Shown: positions 55,505 to 64,000 of the stretch, piece by piece
How positions within the stretch are numbered: position 1 is the first letter of the stretch
Layout: each line of letters starts with the position of its first letter
From: Bordetella trematum
Lineage (GTDB): Bacteria > Pseudomonadota > Gammaproteobacteria > Burkholderiales > Burkholderiaceae_B
Assembly: GCF_900078335.1 (NCBI RefSeq)
Contig: NZ_FKBR01000018.1
Span: 1 to 64,000, forward strand
Direction of reading: 5' to 3'
Length of the DNA: 64,000 bases
Notes under the pieces: model-generated
What the model was told of the DNA's origin: nothing
What the model saw: the letters and a program-made list of their open reading frames with translations, nothing else
Databases searched by the model: none
Made by a program: the position numbers and the translations under genes

Positions 55505-55578
55505 GGTTTTCCGCGCATCGGGCGCCGCACTGCCGCGCCCGCTTGCCGATTCAGCTTCGACGATTCCGACCTTATCCT

Positions 55579-55953
55579 TTATTCAGCCTGGGCAGCGGCG
55601 GCTTCTGCCGACGCCTTGCGGGCTTCTTCACGCTCGACCGACTTCATCATGACCGAAGCGCCGGCGGGGGCCTTCTTGGTCTTGATGACGAGGTGACGCA
55701 GCACGGCGTCGTTGTAGCGGAAGGAATGCTCCAGTTCGTCCAGAGTGCTTTGGTTGCACTCGATGTTCATGCACACGTAGTGTGCCTTGACGAGCTTCTG
55801 GATCGGATAGGCCAGTTGACGACGGCCCCAGTCTTCCAGACGATGCACCGTGCCTTCCTGGCCGGTGACGAGACCTTGGTAGCGCTCGACCATGGCGGGC
55901 ACTTGCTCGCTCTGATCGGGGTGCACGATGAACACTACTTCGTAGTGACGCAT
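55579..55953 (-). CDS. rpsF: Ribosomal protein bS6
   Basis: A 124-residue protein with the bS6 pattern [53 protein letters not shown] and [12 protein letters not shown]. The C-terminus is a Lys/Ala/Glu-rich tail (EAAAAQAE). It is first gene of the operon. Confidence 0.98.
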   Translation of the reverse strand: MRHYEVVFIVHPDQSEQVPAMVERYQGLVTGQEGTVHRLEDWGRRQLAYPIQKLVKAHYVCMNIECNQSTLDELEHSFRYNDAVLRHLVIKTKKAPAGASVMMKSVEREEARKASAEAAAAQAE

Positions 55954-56090
55954 GTATTACTCCTTGTGGATGTCTCGCGCAGGAACATGTAAAACCCACG
56001 CAAGGGGCAGCCCGCCATGAAAATGGTGCGAGCAAGAAAGCCCTCGATTATCACTCATGCGCTTTCTTTACGCAAGCGGATAAAAGAGGG

Positions 56091-56987
56091 TCAACGCGCC
56101 GGGGCCATCCGGACGATGGCGCCCGAATATCGTTGGGGCCGGTTCACCAGGCACACCAGGGTATAGCTGATGATCATCAGCAGGAACCAGGAGCCCAGCT
56201 TCGCCAGCGACACCAGCTGCCAGCCGTCGGCCTGGTTGGGATAGCGCCAGGCCTGCGCAAACGTGCCGATATTCTCTGCCAGCCAGATGAAAAGCGCCAC
56301 CAGAACAAATCCCAGCAGCAAAGGCATGCGCCGGTGGACACGCCAGATGCGGAAATGCACCCAGGTGCGACGGAACATCCAGGCCGTCCAGCCAAAGAGC
56401 AGGTAACGCAGATCCGGGATGTAATGATGCGAAAAGAAATTGAGGTAAATCGCCCCCGAAAGCAACAACAGCATCCCCATCGGAGGATGCTGGCTGAACC
56501 GGAAATCGAACAGCCGCCAGACGCGCGCCAGATAGCTGCCGACGGCCGCATACATGAAACCGGTAAAAAGCGGCACGCCGCCGACACGCAACAGACTGGC
56601 CTCAGGGTAGAGCCACGAACCGGCAGCGGTTTTGAACAGCTCCATGGCCGTGCCGGTGAGGTGAAACAGCAGGATGACCTTGGCTTCGTCCCAGGTCTCC
56701 AGCCGCGCCATGATGAGCGCCCCCTGCAGGCCGATGGCTGCCAGGGTCAGGAAATCGTAGCGGGCCAGCTCCGCCTGCGCCGGATACCACCAATGGGTGG
56801 CCAGCAGCAAGGCGCACATCAGCCCGCCGAACAGACAGGCCCAGGCTTGCTTGAGCCCGAAACGCAGAAACTCATAAAGCGCCGTGCGCCAGCGGCTGCC
56901 CGCGGTGAAGCGCTCGGCCAGCAAGGCCTCGCGACGCTGAAAACGGGCAATCAGGGGCCACTCGCGGGCGGCGGCATCCAAAGGCAT
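56091..56987 (-). CDS. DUF817 family membrane protein
   Basis: A 298-residue membrane protein from ATG 56987. It has about seven to eight hydrophobic segments and the DUF817 hallmarks: EFLRFGLKQAWACLFGGLM, RYDFLTLAAIGLQ, LETWDEAKVILLFHLTGTAMELFKT, and NFFSHHYIPDLRYLLF. The function is unknown. It lies alone between rpsF and folE2. Confidence 0.88.
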   Translation of the reverse strand: MPLDAAAREWPLIARFQRREALLAERFTAGSRWRTALYEFLRFGLKQAWACLFGGLMCALLLATHWWYPAQAELARYDFLTLAAIGLQGALIMARLETWDEAKVILLFHLTGTAMELFKTAAGSWLYPEASLLRVGGVPLFTGFMYAAVGSYLARVWRLFDFRFSQHPPMGMLLLLSGAIYLNFFSHHYIPDLRYLLFGWTAWMFRRTWVHFRIWRVHRRMPLLLGFVLVALFIWLAENIGTFAQAWRYPNQADGWQLVSLAKLGSWFLLMIISYTLVCLVNRPQRYSGAIVRMAPAR

Positions 56988-57137
56988 ATCGATACGACAA
57001 CAGACAGAAGTGAAATCCGACGCCACCCGGCGCCGGCCGGCCGCATCTTACACGCCTGGCCTGAACACGGGCTGGCGTGCCAGACGCACGCAACGGCTGC
57101 CCCGTGCTTGCTCCCCCGCCCGCAGAAGGCCGGACGC

Positions 57138-57171
57138 AAAAAAGGCCACGAAATTTCCGTGGCCTTTTTTT
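57138..57171. terminator. Bidirectional intrinsic terminator
   Basis: AAAAAAGGCCACG (57138-57150), loop AAATTTC, CGTGGCC then T7 (57158-57171). On the minus strand it ends the folE2 transcript, 28 bases after the stop. Confidence 0.9.
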
Positions 57172-57199
57172 ATGCCGACCCTGCGGCCGGAGTCGTCGG

Positions 57200-57997
57200 T
57201 CAGCCCTCGACCACCGCGTAGGCGGAATGGTTGTGGATGGACTCGAAATTTTCGGCCTCGACACAGAAGCGCGCAATCTGCGGCGCGGCCTTCAGGCGGG
57301 CCGCCACATCGCGCACCAGGTCTTCGACGAATTTGGGGTTGTCGTAGGCGCGCTCAGTGACGAATTTCTCGTCCGGACGCTTGAGCAGGCCCCACAACTC
57401 GCAGGAAGCCTCGTCCTCGACCAGGCGGATGATGGCATCCAGGCTGATCTCATCCTGCAGGATGGCCGACACCGTGACGTGCGAGCGCTGGTTGTGCGCG
57501 CCATACTCGGAGATCGCCTTGGAGCAGGGGCACAGGCTGGTGACCGGAACGAGCACGCGCAGCTCGAACTCCACCTGGTCACCGGCAGCACGCGCCACCC
57601 AGGTCGTCTCGTAGTCCAGCAGGCTCTGCACACCGGACACCGGCGCCGATTTGTTCACGAAGTACGGGAAGGTTGCGGTCAGGTCGCCTCGCTCGGCTTG
57701 CAGCAGGGGCAGCATTTCGCGCGCCATCTCGGCAAACAGCGCCGGCGTCATGGGAATGCTGCGGTACTTCTCCAGCAAGGCCACGAAGCGGGACATATGG
57801 GTGCCCTTTTCTTCGGCCGACAGCGCGACCGTGAGGGTCCAGTTGGCCACGGTGGGCTGGACCGAGCCGTCGCCGGCCTGCACGAGCATGGGGTGGCGCA
57901 CACCACGGATGCCCACGCGCTGGATCGGGATGTGCCGCGTGTCAAGCGAACTCTGGACATCGGGCATCACGATGGCGGGATCAATCGGGGAATTCAT
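57200..57997 (-). CDS. folE2: GTP cyclohydrolase FolE2 (type IB)
   Basis: A 265-residue protein. It has the FolE2 motifs [12 protein letters not shown], the catalytic Cys in [25 protein letters not shown] and [25 protein letters not shown]. It makes dihydroneopterin triphosphate from GTP and works with Zn2+ or other metals, so it can replace the strictly Zn-dependent FolE. It is downstream of dxs, separated by a hairpin. Confidence 0.97.
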   Translation of the reverse strand: MNSPIDPAIVMPDVQSSLDTRHIPIQRVGIRGVRHPMLVQAGDGSVQPTVANWTLTVALSAEEKGTHMSRFVALLEKYRSIPMTPALFAEMAREMLPLLQAERGDLTATFPYFVNKSAPVSGVQSLLDYETTWVARAAGDQVEFELRVLVPVTSLCPCSKAISEYGAHNQRSHVTVSAILQDEISLDAIIRLVEDEASCELWGLLKRPDEKFVTERAYDNPKFVEDLVRDVAARLKAAPQIARFCVEAENFESIHNHSAYAVVEG

Positions 57998-58110
57998 GTC
58001 GCTTACCTGTCGGGGGATGGGCTTGCTCCACCCCCAGAAATTGAGAAATGACTGGCATTATCGCCCAAACTTGCGGCGCAAGCCGGTAAAACCCTTCCGT
58101 TCGTGGGTTG

Positions 58111-58139
58111 CCTGGGCGCAACAATGCGTTGCGCCCAGG
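58111..58139 (-). terminator. Hairpin after dxs
   Basis: CCTGGGCGCAAC (58111-58122) pairs with GTTGCGCCCAGG (58128-58139) over 12 bp, with loop AATGC. It lies 8 bases after the dxs stop. There is no U-tract. Confidence 0.6.
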
Positions 58140-58146
58140 TTGGCAA

Positions 58147-60054
58147 TCAGGCGCGGGCGGCCGTGACCGGCGCGGCAGCGCCTTCAGGAGCGCCCTGAAG
58201 CAAGTCGCCATAGCGCGCGCGGATGGCGCGCTCGATACCGGCGGCATCCAGGCCCACCCCCGCCAGCAAGGCCGCCTGGTCGCCATGATCGATGAAAAGA
58301 TCGGGCAGCCCCAGCTGCAGCACCGGCATGGCCAGGCCGCTGGCCGCCAGGGTTTCCAGCACCGCGCTGCCGGCCCCACCCATGATGGCGGCTTCTTCGA
58401 GGGTGACCAGGGCGTCATGGCTGGCTGCCAGCTCGCGTACCAGGGCCTCGTCGATCGGCTTGACGAAACGCATGTCGGCCACCGTCGCACCCAGGGCCTC
58501 GGCCGCTTTCAGCGCCGGCTGCACCAGTGTGCCAAAGCCCAGGATGGCAATCCGACTGCCCTGACGCAGCACGCGCCCCTTGCCCAGCGGCACTGTCTGC
58601 AGATCCGTCGAAACGGCCGCGCCGCAGCCAGCCCCGCGCGGATAGCGCACCGAAGCCGGCCCCGGATGCGCATAACAGGTCGACAGCAGCAGGCGCGCCT
58701 CGTTTTCGTCCGACGGCGTAGCCACCACCATATTCGGCACGCAGCGCAGGAAGGCGATGTCATAGTTGCCGGCATGGGTCGCGCCATCGGCGCCGACCAG
58801 GCCGGCACGGTCCAGCGCAAAGGTGACGTCCAGGTTCTGCAGGGCCACATCATGGATCAACTGATCGTAGCCGCGCTGCAGGAAGGTGGAATAGATCGCC
58901 ACCACCGGCTTCTGCCCCTCACAGGCCAGACCGGCGGCGAACGTGACAGCATGCTGCTCGGCGATGCCGACGTCGAAATAACGCGTGGGAAAGCGTTTCT
59001 CGAATTCGACCAGGCCGCTGCCCTCGCGCATTGCCGGCGTGATGCCGGCCAGACGGCTGTCGGCCTGCGCCTGATCGCACAACCACTGGCCGAACACCTG
59101 GGTAAACGTGGTCTTGGAAGGCGCCTTGGCCTGCTGGATGCCCACGGCAGGATCGAATTTTCCTGGCCCGTGATACAGCACCGGATCGGCCTCGGCCAGC
59201 TTGTAGCCCTGGCCTTTCTTCGTCACCACATGCAGGAACTGCAGTCCCTGCAGGGCCCTGAGGTTCTGCAGGGTGGGGATCAGGGCATCGAGGTCATGAC
59301 CGTCGATGGGACCCACGTAATTGAAACCGAACTCCTCGAACATGGTTGCCGGCGTGACCATGCCCTTGGCATGCTCTTCGATGCGGCGCGCCAGTTCCAG
59401 CACGGGCGGGACATGCTGCAACACCGCCCGGCCGACGTTCTTGGCCGTGGCGTAGAAGCGCCCCGACATCAGCCGCGCGAGATAGCGATTGAGCGCCCCG
59501 ACCGGCGGCGAGATCGACATATCGTTGTCGTTCAGGATCACCAGCAAATTGACGTTGGGTGTCACGCCAGCGTTGTTCATGGCCTCAAAGGCCATGCCCG
59601 CGGTCATGGCGCCGTCACCGATCACGGCAATGTGCTGGCGTGCAATGCCGGCATTGCGTGAGGCCACCGCCATCCCCAGCGCCGCCGAGATCGAGGTCGA
59701 GGAGTGCGCCGTGCCGAAGGCGTCATATTCCGACTCGCTGCGCTTGGGAAAACCGGAAATCCCGCCTTCCTGGCGCAGGCTGGCCATTCCGGCCCGTCGG
59801 CCCGTGAGAATTTTATGCGGGTAGGACTGATGCCCGACATCCCACACGATCCGGTCGTGAGGCGTGTCAAAGACATAGTGCATGGCGAGCGTCAGTTCGA
59901 CCGTGCCGAGATTGGACGACAGATGGCCGCCGGTTTTGGATACCGACTCCAGGATGAAGCCGCGCAGCTCCTTGGCCACGGCGTCAAGATCGCGACGTTC
60001 CAGTTTGCGCAGGTCGGCCGGCGTTTGGATACGGTCCAGGTGTTCTGTCGTCAT
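58147..60054 (-). CDS. dxs: 1-deoxy-D-xylulose-5-phosphate synthase
   Basis: A 635-residue ThDP enzyme; I use ATG 60054 ([15 protein letters not shown]), while an in-frame ATG at 60063 would add three residues. It shows [19 protein letters not shown], the ThDP motif [29 protein letters not shown], and transketolase-type [15 protein letters not shown]. It condenses pyruvate and glyceraldehyde 3-phosphate, the first step of the MEP isoprenoid route. It follows ispA by 51 bases. Confidence 0.97.
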   Translation of the reverse strand: MTTEHLDRIQTPADLRKLERRDLDAVAKELRGFILESVSKTGGHLSSNLGTVELTLAMHYVFDTPHDRIVWDVGHQSYPHKILTGRRAGMASLRQEGGISGFPKRSESEYDAFGTAHSSTSISAALGMAVASRNAGIARQHIAVIGDGAMTAGMAFEAMNNAGVTPNVNLLVILNDNDMSISPPVGALNRYLARLMSGRFYATAKNVGRAVLQHVPPVLELARRIEEHAKGMVTPATMFEEFGFNYVGPIDGHDLDALIPTLQNLRALQGLQFLHVVTKKGQGYKLAEADPVLYHGPGKFDPAVGIQQAKAPSKTTFTQVFGQWLCDQAQADSRLAGITPAMREGSGLVEFEKRFPTRYFDVGIAEQHAVTFAAGLACEGQKPVVAIYSTFLQRGYDQLIHDVALQNLDVTFALDRAGLVGADGATHAGNYDIAFLRCVPNMVVATPSDENEARLLLSTCYAHPGPASVRYPRGAGCGAAVSTDLQTVPLGKGRVLRQGSRIAILGFGTLVQPALKAAEALGATVADMRFVKPIDEALVRELAASHDALVTLEEAAIMGGAGSAVLETLAASGLAMPVLQLGLPDLFIDHGDQAALLAGVGLDAAGIERAIRARYGDLLQGAPEGAAAPVTAARA

Positions 60055-60105
60055 GTGATGCATACGGTGATTGGCGCGGGCTGCCTGCAGCGCCGCGCGG
60101 AAAGG

Positions 60106-61017
60106 TCAACGATCGCGCAATACGATGAAATCGGCAAGCTGGCCCAGCCGCGCGCCCGATTCGCCCAGCGGGCCCAGCGCCTGGTGCGCGGCCTGCCTCA
60201 GTTCCTCGGCCAGCGCTTGTGCCGCCTCCAGGCCCAGCAGGGATACATAGGTGGGTTTGTTCTCGACCGCGTCCTTGCCCGCCGTTTTGCCCAGGCTGGC
60301 GCTGTCGGCGGTGACATCGAGAATATCGTCCACGACCTGAAAAGCCAGGCCCATAGCCTGCGCGTAGCTGTCCAGTGCGGCACGCGCCGTGGAGCTGGCC
60401 CCCGCCACGATGCCGCCCAGCGTCACGCTGGCCGCCAGCATCGCGCCGGTTTTCATGCTGTGCATGACCTGCAGCTCATCGCGGGTGAGCGTCTTGCCCA
60501 CGCTGTGCAGATCGATCGCCTGTCCGCCCGCCATGCCCAGGCTGCCGGCCGCACGCGCCAGCACCTGCGTGGCCTGGACGACCAGCGCCGGCGCGATGGG
60601 CATGCCCGCCAGCAGCTCGAAGGCCAGCGGCTGCAATGCATCGCCGGCCAGCATGGCGGTAGCCTCGTCATAATGGATGTGGGCAGTCGGACGGCCACGG
60701 CGCAGGGTGTCATTGTCCATGCAGGGCAGATCATCGTGCACCAGCGAATAGGCGTGGATCAGCTCAACCGCCGCCGCAGCGCGATCCATGGACGCCTCCA
60801 CGGCCAGCACACTGCCGCTGACCGGGCAGGCCTGCCCGGCAGCGTATACCAGGGCAGCGCGCACGCGCTTGCCCCCCCCCAGCACGGCGTAGCGCATGGC
60901 CTCGTGCAGGCGTTCGGGCGCGGTTTGCGCCGCGGGCATCAGCTCTTTGAGCACCTGCTCAATATGCAAGGCACGTTCGCGCAGCCAATCGGCGCAGGCA
61001 AGATGGGGTTGCTTCAT
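60106..61017 (-). CDS. ispA: Farnesyl diphosphate synthase (polyprenyl synthetase)
   Basis: A 303-residue protein from ATG 61017. It has the first Asp-rich motif LVHDDLPCMDND and the second FQVVDDILDVT, plus GGGKRVRAALVY near the N-terminus. It condenses isopentenyl diphosphate with dimethylallyl/geranyl diphosphate to farnesyl diphosphate. It starts 4 bases after the xseB stop, in the conserved xseB-ispA-dxs cluster. Confidence 0.96.
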   Translation of the reverse strand: MKQPHLACADWLRERALHIEQVLKELMPAAQTAPERLHEAMRYAVLGGGKRVRAALVYAAGQACPVSGSVLAVEASMDRAAAAVELIHAYSLVHDDLPCMDNDTLRRGRPTAHIHYDEATAMLAGDALQPLAFELLAGMPIAPALVVQATQVLARAAGSLGMAGGQAIDLHSVGKTLTRDELQVMHSMKTGAMLAASVTLGGIVAGASSTARAALDSYAQAMGLAFQVVDDILDVTADSASLGKTAGKDAVENKPTYVSLLGLEAAQALAEELRQAAHQALGPLGESGARLGQLADFIVLRDR

Positions 61018-61021
61018 GCAG

Positions 61022-61264
61022 TTATTCGTCGTCAATGGCACCGGCCTGCAGCGGCCGCAACAGATCGCCTTCCAGCACTTTGACCTGCTGCTCGGCCTGG
61101 GACAGGCGCTCCTGGCAGATGCGGGTCAGCTCCACGCCGCGCCGGTAGGCAGCCAGCGACTGCTCCAGCGGCAGCGAACCGTTTTCCATGGTTTGCACCA
61201 GCGCTTCCAATTCGGCCAGCGCGGTTTCAAAATCTTGAGGCAAGGCCTGCGGCGATGAAGACAA
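61022..61264 (-). CDS. xseB: Exodeoxyribonuclease VII small subunit
   Basis: An 80-residue protein with the XseB pattern [50 protein letters not shown] (two amphipathic helices). It binds XseA as a multimer to form the single-strand-specific exonuclease. xseA is not in the window. It is first gene of the xseB-ispA-dxs operon. Confidence 0.96.
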   Translation of the reverse strand: MSSSPQALPQDFETALAELEALVQTMENGSLPLEQSLAAYRRGVELTRICQERLSQAEQQVKVLEGDLLRPLQAGAIDDE

Positions 61265-61343
61265 GCGTAACTCCGGAACGCGGAAAGAAATGATTTAGCA
61301 ATCTTCGAATTGTACGAGATAGCGACAGCCCCCGCCGCAGGCC

Positions 61344-62135
61344 TTATTTCCCAGACAACCGCGCCGCCACGCGGACCAGCGCCGGAGCAACCTGGTCGTG
61401 CAGCAACGCCGGCGGCAGGAGCTCTGCCGGCCCGCCGCAACTGAGCACAAAAACGCCTTCGCCGGTCAGGGCCGGAAAGGCCACCGCCGCCGCGTTGATT
61501 CCCGACTGCCATTGCCCGATGGCAAAGCAGCAACCGTGGCGCTCGTAGTCGCGCAGCGCTTCCTGCACCACTTGCTCGCCCGGCGCCGAGGGCGAAGCCA
61601 TCAGGGCTTCACGCGCAGCCGGCGCGAGCGCAGCCAGATAGGCCCGCCCCATGGCGGTATCGAGGCTGGCTCGGTAGCCCACCGGCAGGCGCAGATAAAG
61701 CGCGGGCGAACCATGCATCGCCTCCACGTACACCATTGCATCGCCGTCGAAGGCCCCCAGCGCGACCGCCCCGCCGGTCTGGGTGGCCAGCGCGGTCATG
61801 TCGGCCTTGGCCAGGTCACGGATGGCCAATCCGGCCAGCAGACCGAATCCCAGCGCCAGCGCCGCATGGCCGGGCGAATACTTGCCGCTCTCGGCGTGAT
61901 ACCGCAGATAGCCCAACTCGGTCAGGGTGAAAGTGATACGGCTGATGGTGGGCTTGGGCAGCCCTGTCAGACGCGCCAGCTCCTGATTGCCCAGTGTCTT
62001 CGGCTCGCTGCGAAAGCAGCGCAGAACATCCAGCCCGCGCGCCAACGCCGTAATGAAATCTGGCGACGCCGTTCCGGCGCCCCCCGTCTGGCGTTTGCGC
62101 CGGGCCGGGCCTGAAACCGGTGATTGTTGTTGCAT
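61344..62135 (-). CDS. IclR-family transcriptional regulator
   Basis: A 263-residue protein from ATG 62135 (MQQQSPVSG). The N-terminal winged helix-turn-helix reads ARGLDVLRCFRSE, NQELARLTGLPKPTISRITFTLTELGYL. The C-terminal effector domain has GVAVGAFDGD-like (GGAVALGAFDGDAMVYVEAM), MGRAYLAAL, GINAAAVAFPAL. It is divergent from a Bug receptor gene with two palindromic operators between, so it most likely represses that gene and itself until an effector binds. Confidence 0.92.
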   Translation of the reverse strand: MQQQSPVSGPARRKRQTGGAGTASPDFITALARGLDVLRCFRSEPKTLGNQELARLTGLPKPTISRITFTLTELGYLRYHAESGKYSPGHAALALGFGLLAGLAIRDLAKADMTALATQTGGAVALGAFDGDAMVYVEAMHGSPALYLRLPVGYRASLDTAMGRAYLAALAPAAREALMASPSAPGEQVVQEALRDYERHGCCFAIGQWQSGINAAAVAFPALTGEGVFVLSCGGPAELLPPALLHDQVAPALVRVAARLSGK

Positions 62136-62201
62136 TTCGCCCCCAGGATTTCTATATTCCAATTTCGGAATACAAAATTAAATTCCGCCATACGGAATTT
62201 A
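62130..62201 (+). promoter_or_regulatory. Bug-gene promoter with two IclR-type operators
   Basis: A promoter is formed by TTGCAT (62130-62135), a 17-base spacer and TATATT (62153-62158). Operator 1, TATTCC-AATTTC-GGAATA (62155-62172), overlaps the -10. Operator 2, TAAATTCCG-CCATA-CGGAATTTA (62179-62201), has 9-bp perfect arms. Both share the half-site TTCC(G)/(C)GGAA, similar to the E. coli IclR box TGGAAAnnnnTTTCCA. The centres lie about 26-27 bases apart. Confidence 0.75.
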
Positions 62202-62253
62202 TAGCAAGGCTGGCTCAAAGAAAAGCCCCGCCCCACCACTGAAGGAAGACACT

Positions 62254-63222
62254 ATGCGCCGACAAACCCTGAAACTCTGCCTTACAGCCCTGCTGGCCGC
62301 AGCCACCCTGCCCGCCTGGGCCGATACGTATCCGAGCCGTCCCATCAAGGTGGTTTCCCCCTTCCCCGCCGGCGGCGCCACGGATGTCCTGACCCGCATC
62401 CTGGCCGAGCGCATGGCCAAGGAACTGCAGCAATCCCTGATCGTCGAGAACAAGGCCGGCGCCAGCACCTCCATCGGCGCCGCCTCGGTAGCCCGCGAGC
62501 AACCGGATGGCTACACCATCCTCATGGCAACCAATTCCACGCTGGTCACCAACCGTTTCCTCTATAAAGAACTGCCCTATGATCCGGACAGCTTCGCGCC
62601 CATCGGCATGGTCGGCGTCGGGCCGCTGGTACTGCTGTCCAGCCCCAAACGCCCCTTCAAGAACACCGCCGAGGTGGTCGCCTATGCCAAGGCGCATCCA
62701 GGCGAGCTCACCTACGCCACCTTCGGCCCGGGCACGTCCTCGCACCTGGCTGGCGAACGCTTCAAGCAGGACGCGGGCGTGGACATCCTGCACGTGCCGT
62801 TCAAAGGCGCCACCCAGGCCCTTCCGGCCGTGATCAGCGGCGACGTGGATCTGTTCTTCGACATGGTTGCCACCGGTATGCCGCAGGCCAAGGCCGGCAA
62901 AGTGAACGTGTTCGGCATTGCCAGCACCGCACGCCTGCCGACCGAACCGCAACTGCCCACCCTGGCTGAACAGGGCTACACCGGCTCGGACATGAGCGCC
63001 TGGTTCAGTTTCGTCGCACCCAAGGGAACGCCGCCGCAGGTGCTGGCACGACTGCAGACGGCGCTGCAGAACACCCTCAAGGACGAAGCCGTACGCAGCA
63101 AGATGCTGGACATGGGCATCGACCCGCGCTCCGGTTCGGCCCAGGAGCTGCAAAAACAGATCGAAACCGAGCAACCCATCGTCGAGCAGCTCATCAAACA
63201 GGCCAACGTGGTGCTGCAGTAA
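62254..63222 (+). CDS. Bug-family (TctC-like) periplasmic solute receptor
   Basis: A 322-residue protein. The signal peptide ends near LPAWA. The Bug signature is clear: YPSRPIKVVSPFPAGGATDVLTRILAERMAKEL, LIVENKAGASTSIGAA, EQPDGYTILMATNSTL and HVPFKGATQALPAVISGDVDLFFD. It should bind a small carboxylate in the periplasm. No TctAB permease is adjacent. The divergent IclR regulator and two operators indicate induction by a substrate. Confidence 0.93.
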   Translation: MRRQTLKLCLTALLAAATLPAWADTYPSRPIKVVSPFPAGGATDVLTRILAERMAKELQQSLIVENKAGASTSIGAASVAREQPDGYTILMATNSTLVTNRFLYKELPYDPDSFAPIGMVGVGPLVLLSSPKRPFKNTAEVVAYAKAHPGELTYATFGPGTSSHLAGERFKQDAGVDILHVPFKGATQALPAVISGDVDLFFDMVATGMPQAKAGKVNVFGIASTARLPTEPQLPTLAEQGYTGSDMSAWFSFVAPKGTPPQVLARLQTALQNTLKDEAVRSKMLDMGIDPRSGSAQELQKQIETEQPIVEQLIKQANVVLQ

Positions 63223-63342
63223 CCGACCGCGGCTCACCGGGACATACAGCCCTTAACGCCTGGAAACAGGCGCAAGGGCACGGGGTTGCTATGGTTGAGG
63301 CAGGTGCCCCCTTTGGGGCATCGCCCCCCCCAGAGGAGTGCC

Positions 63343-64000
63343 ATGAGCCCGCAGTCACCCTGCCCCGCGCGGCTGGATGCGGCGCGCTGGCTGGCTGCCT
63401 TTGCGGTAGTCATGTTGCATAGCGCCGCACAGACCGTTTCCGACCCCACTGGCTATGCCAGCCAAGGCTGGCTGGCCGCCAACCTGTACGATTCGGCGGC
63501 ACGCTGGTGCGTGCCGGTCTTTGTGATGATCAGCGGCGCGCTGCTGCTCGATCCCGGGCGCAATCAGCCGGCCGGTGAGTTCTACCGGCGCCGCCTGGCC
63601 CGCATCCAATGGCCGCTGGCCTTCTGGACACTGTTCTATCTGAGCTGGAGCACCCTGCGGGCCGACGGGCTGGACCTGTCGTTCTGGCCGCAGAAGATCG
63701 CCCAGGGTCAGCCCTACTATCACCTCTGGTATCTGTACATGATCGTCGGCCTGTACGCGGCCGCCCCCGCCGTGCGCCTGCTCTACGCGCGCGGCAGCCC
63801 AGCCAGCCGCAGCTTCTGGACCCTGGCCATTCTGGGCGTGGCGACACTGGACAGCCTGTATCGCCAGGCCCTGGATGCCGGGCCGGGTTTTTTCCTGACC
63901 TGGTTCCTGCCCTACCTGGGCTACTTCCTTGCCGGACGCCTGATCTTCGAAGGGCAATGGCGGTTGCCACGCCCGGGCCTGATCACCCTGGCGGGTATCG
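63343..64000 (+). CDS. Acyltransferase 3 family membrane protein, truncated by the window end
   Basis: The frame opens at ATG 63343, with GAGGAG 6-7 bases upstream, and runs through position 64000 without a stop (219 codons seen). Residues 8-26 (PARLDAARWLAAFAVVMLH) hold the RxDxxRxxAxxxVVxxH motif of acyltransferase 3, with a likely catalytic His in VVMLHSAAQ. Several membrane segments follow (CVPVFVMISGALLLD, PLAFWTLFYLSW, WYLYMIVGLYAAAPAV). Family members acylate surface sugars or, as in WecH, carry O-acetyl groups. Confidence 0.85.
   Translation, partial: MSPQSPCPARLDAARWLAAFAVVMLHSAAQTVSDPTGYASQGWLAANLYDSAARWCVPVFVMISGALLLDPGRNQPAGEFYRRRLARIQWPLAFWTLFYLSWSTLRADGLDLSFWPQKIAQGQPYYHLWYLYMIVGLYAAAPAVRLLYARGSPASRSFWTLAILGVATLDSLYRQALDAGPGFFLTWFLPYLGYFLAGRLIFEGQWRLPRPGLITLAGI

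Overview
The window looks like chromosomal DNA of a high-GC betaproteobacterium of the Alcaligenaceae, most likely Bordetella or a close relative such as Achromobacter. The support is indirect: two Bug-type (TctC-like) periplasmic receptors, a globin-coupled diguanylate cyclase of the BpeGReg type, an H-NS-like protein of the short betaproteobacterial form, the rpsF-priB-rpsR-rplI-dnaB order, and a three-gene pntAA-pntAB-pntB set. The species cannot be fixed from the sequence alone.

Bases 1-5000 are accessory and visibly AT-richer than the rest. They hold a PP-type phosphatase gene (23-688), a highly structured untranslated block (733-876), and an apparently complete retron. The retron has a promoter (919-947), an msr-msd noncoding RNA (953-1092) and a reverse transcriptase fused to a C-terminal TOPRIM domain (1110-2813). 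It ends against the 3' half of a tRNA-Met(CAU) gene with its terminator (2946-3032). This is the usual scar of an integrative element inserted in a tRNA gene, so the element should extend left beyond the window. Degenerate sequence, a secreted orphan and two lipoproteins follow.

From about 5.6 kb the DNA is ordinary core chromosome. 5.6-16 kb holds a LuxR-type regulator, a second phosphatase paralogue, a ThDP enzyme, a GvpU-like orphan, two adjacent diguanylate cyclases (membrane and haem-globin sensor), ynfA, speG, a nicotinamidase-like gene and a PerM/AI-2E-type permease. 16-25.6 kb holds a cytochrome b561 / cytochrome c' pair, purB, a GST, a TSUP exporter, mnmA, a LysR regulator, a Bug receptor and an N-formylglutamate deformylase. 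25.8-37 kb holds transhydrogenase, the glcDEF glycolate oxidase operon, a D-lactate dehydrogenase-like flavoprotein, DAHP synthase and tldD. The DAHP synthase gene is preceded by a Phe/Tyr-rich leader peptide and a mutually exclusive antiterminator/terminator, a textbook attenuator.

37.6-64 kb holds an H-NS-like gene, pepN, fbp, the alaC-hom-thrC operon, bcp, a PIN-PhoH ATPase, a PdxA-family dehydrogenase, dnaB with a coupled kinase-like gene, the rpsF-priB-rpsR-rplI operon, folE2, and the xseB-ispA-dxs isoprenoid cluster. At the right edge an IclR regulator faces a Bug receptor across two palindromic operators, and an acyltransferase runs off the window. The best candidates for a special system are the Ec67-like retron and the DAHP-synthase attenuator. 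No CRISPR array, rRNA or intact tRNA was seen.
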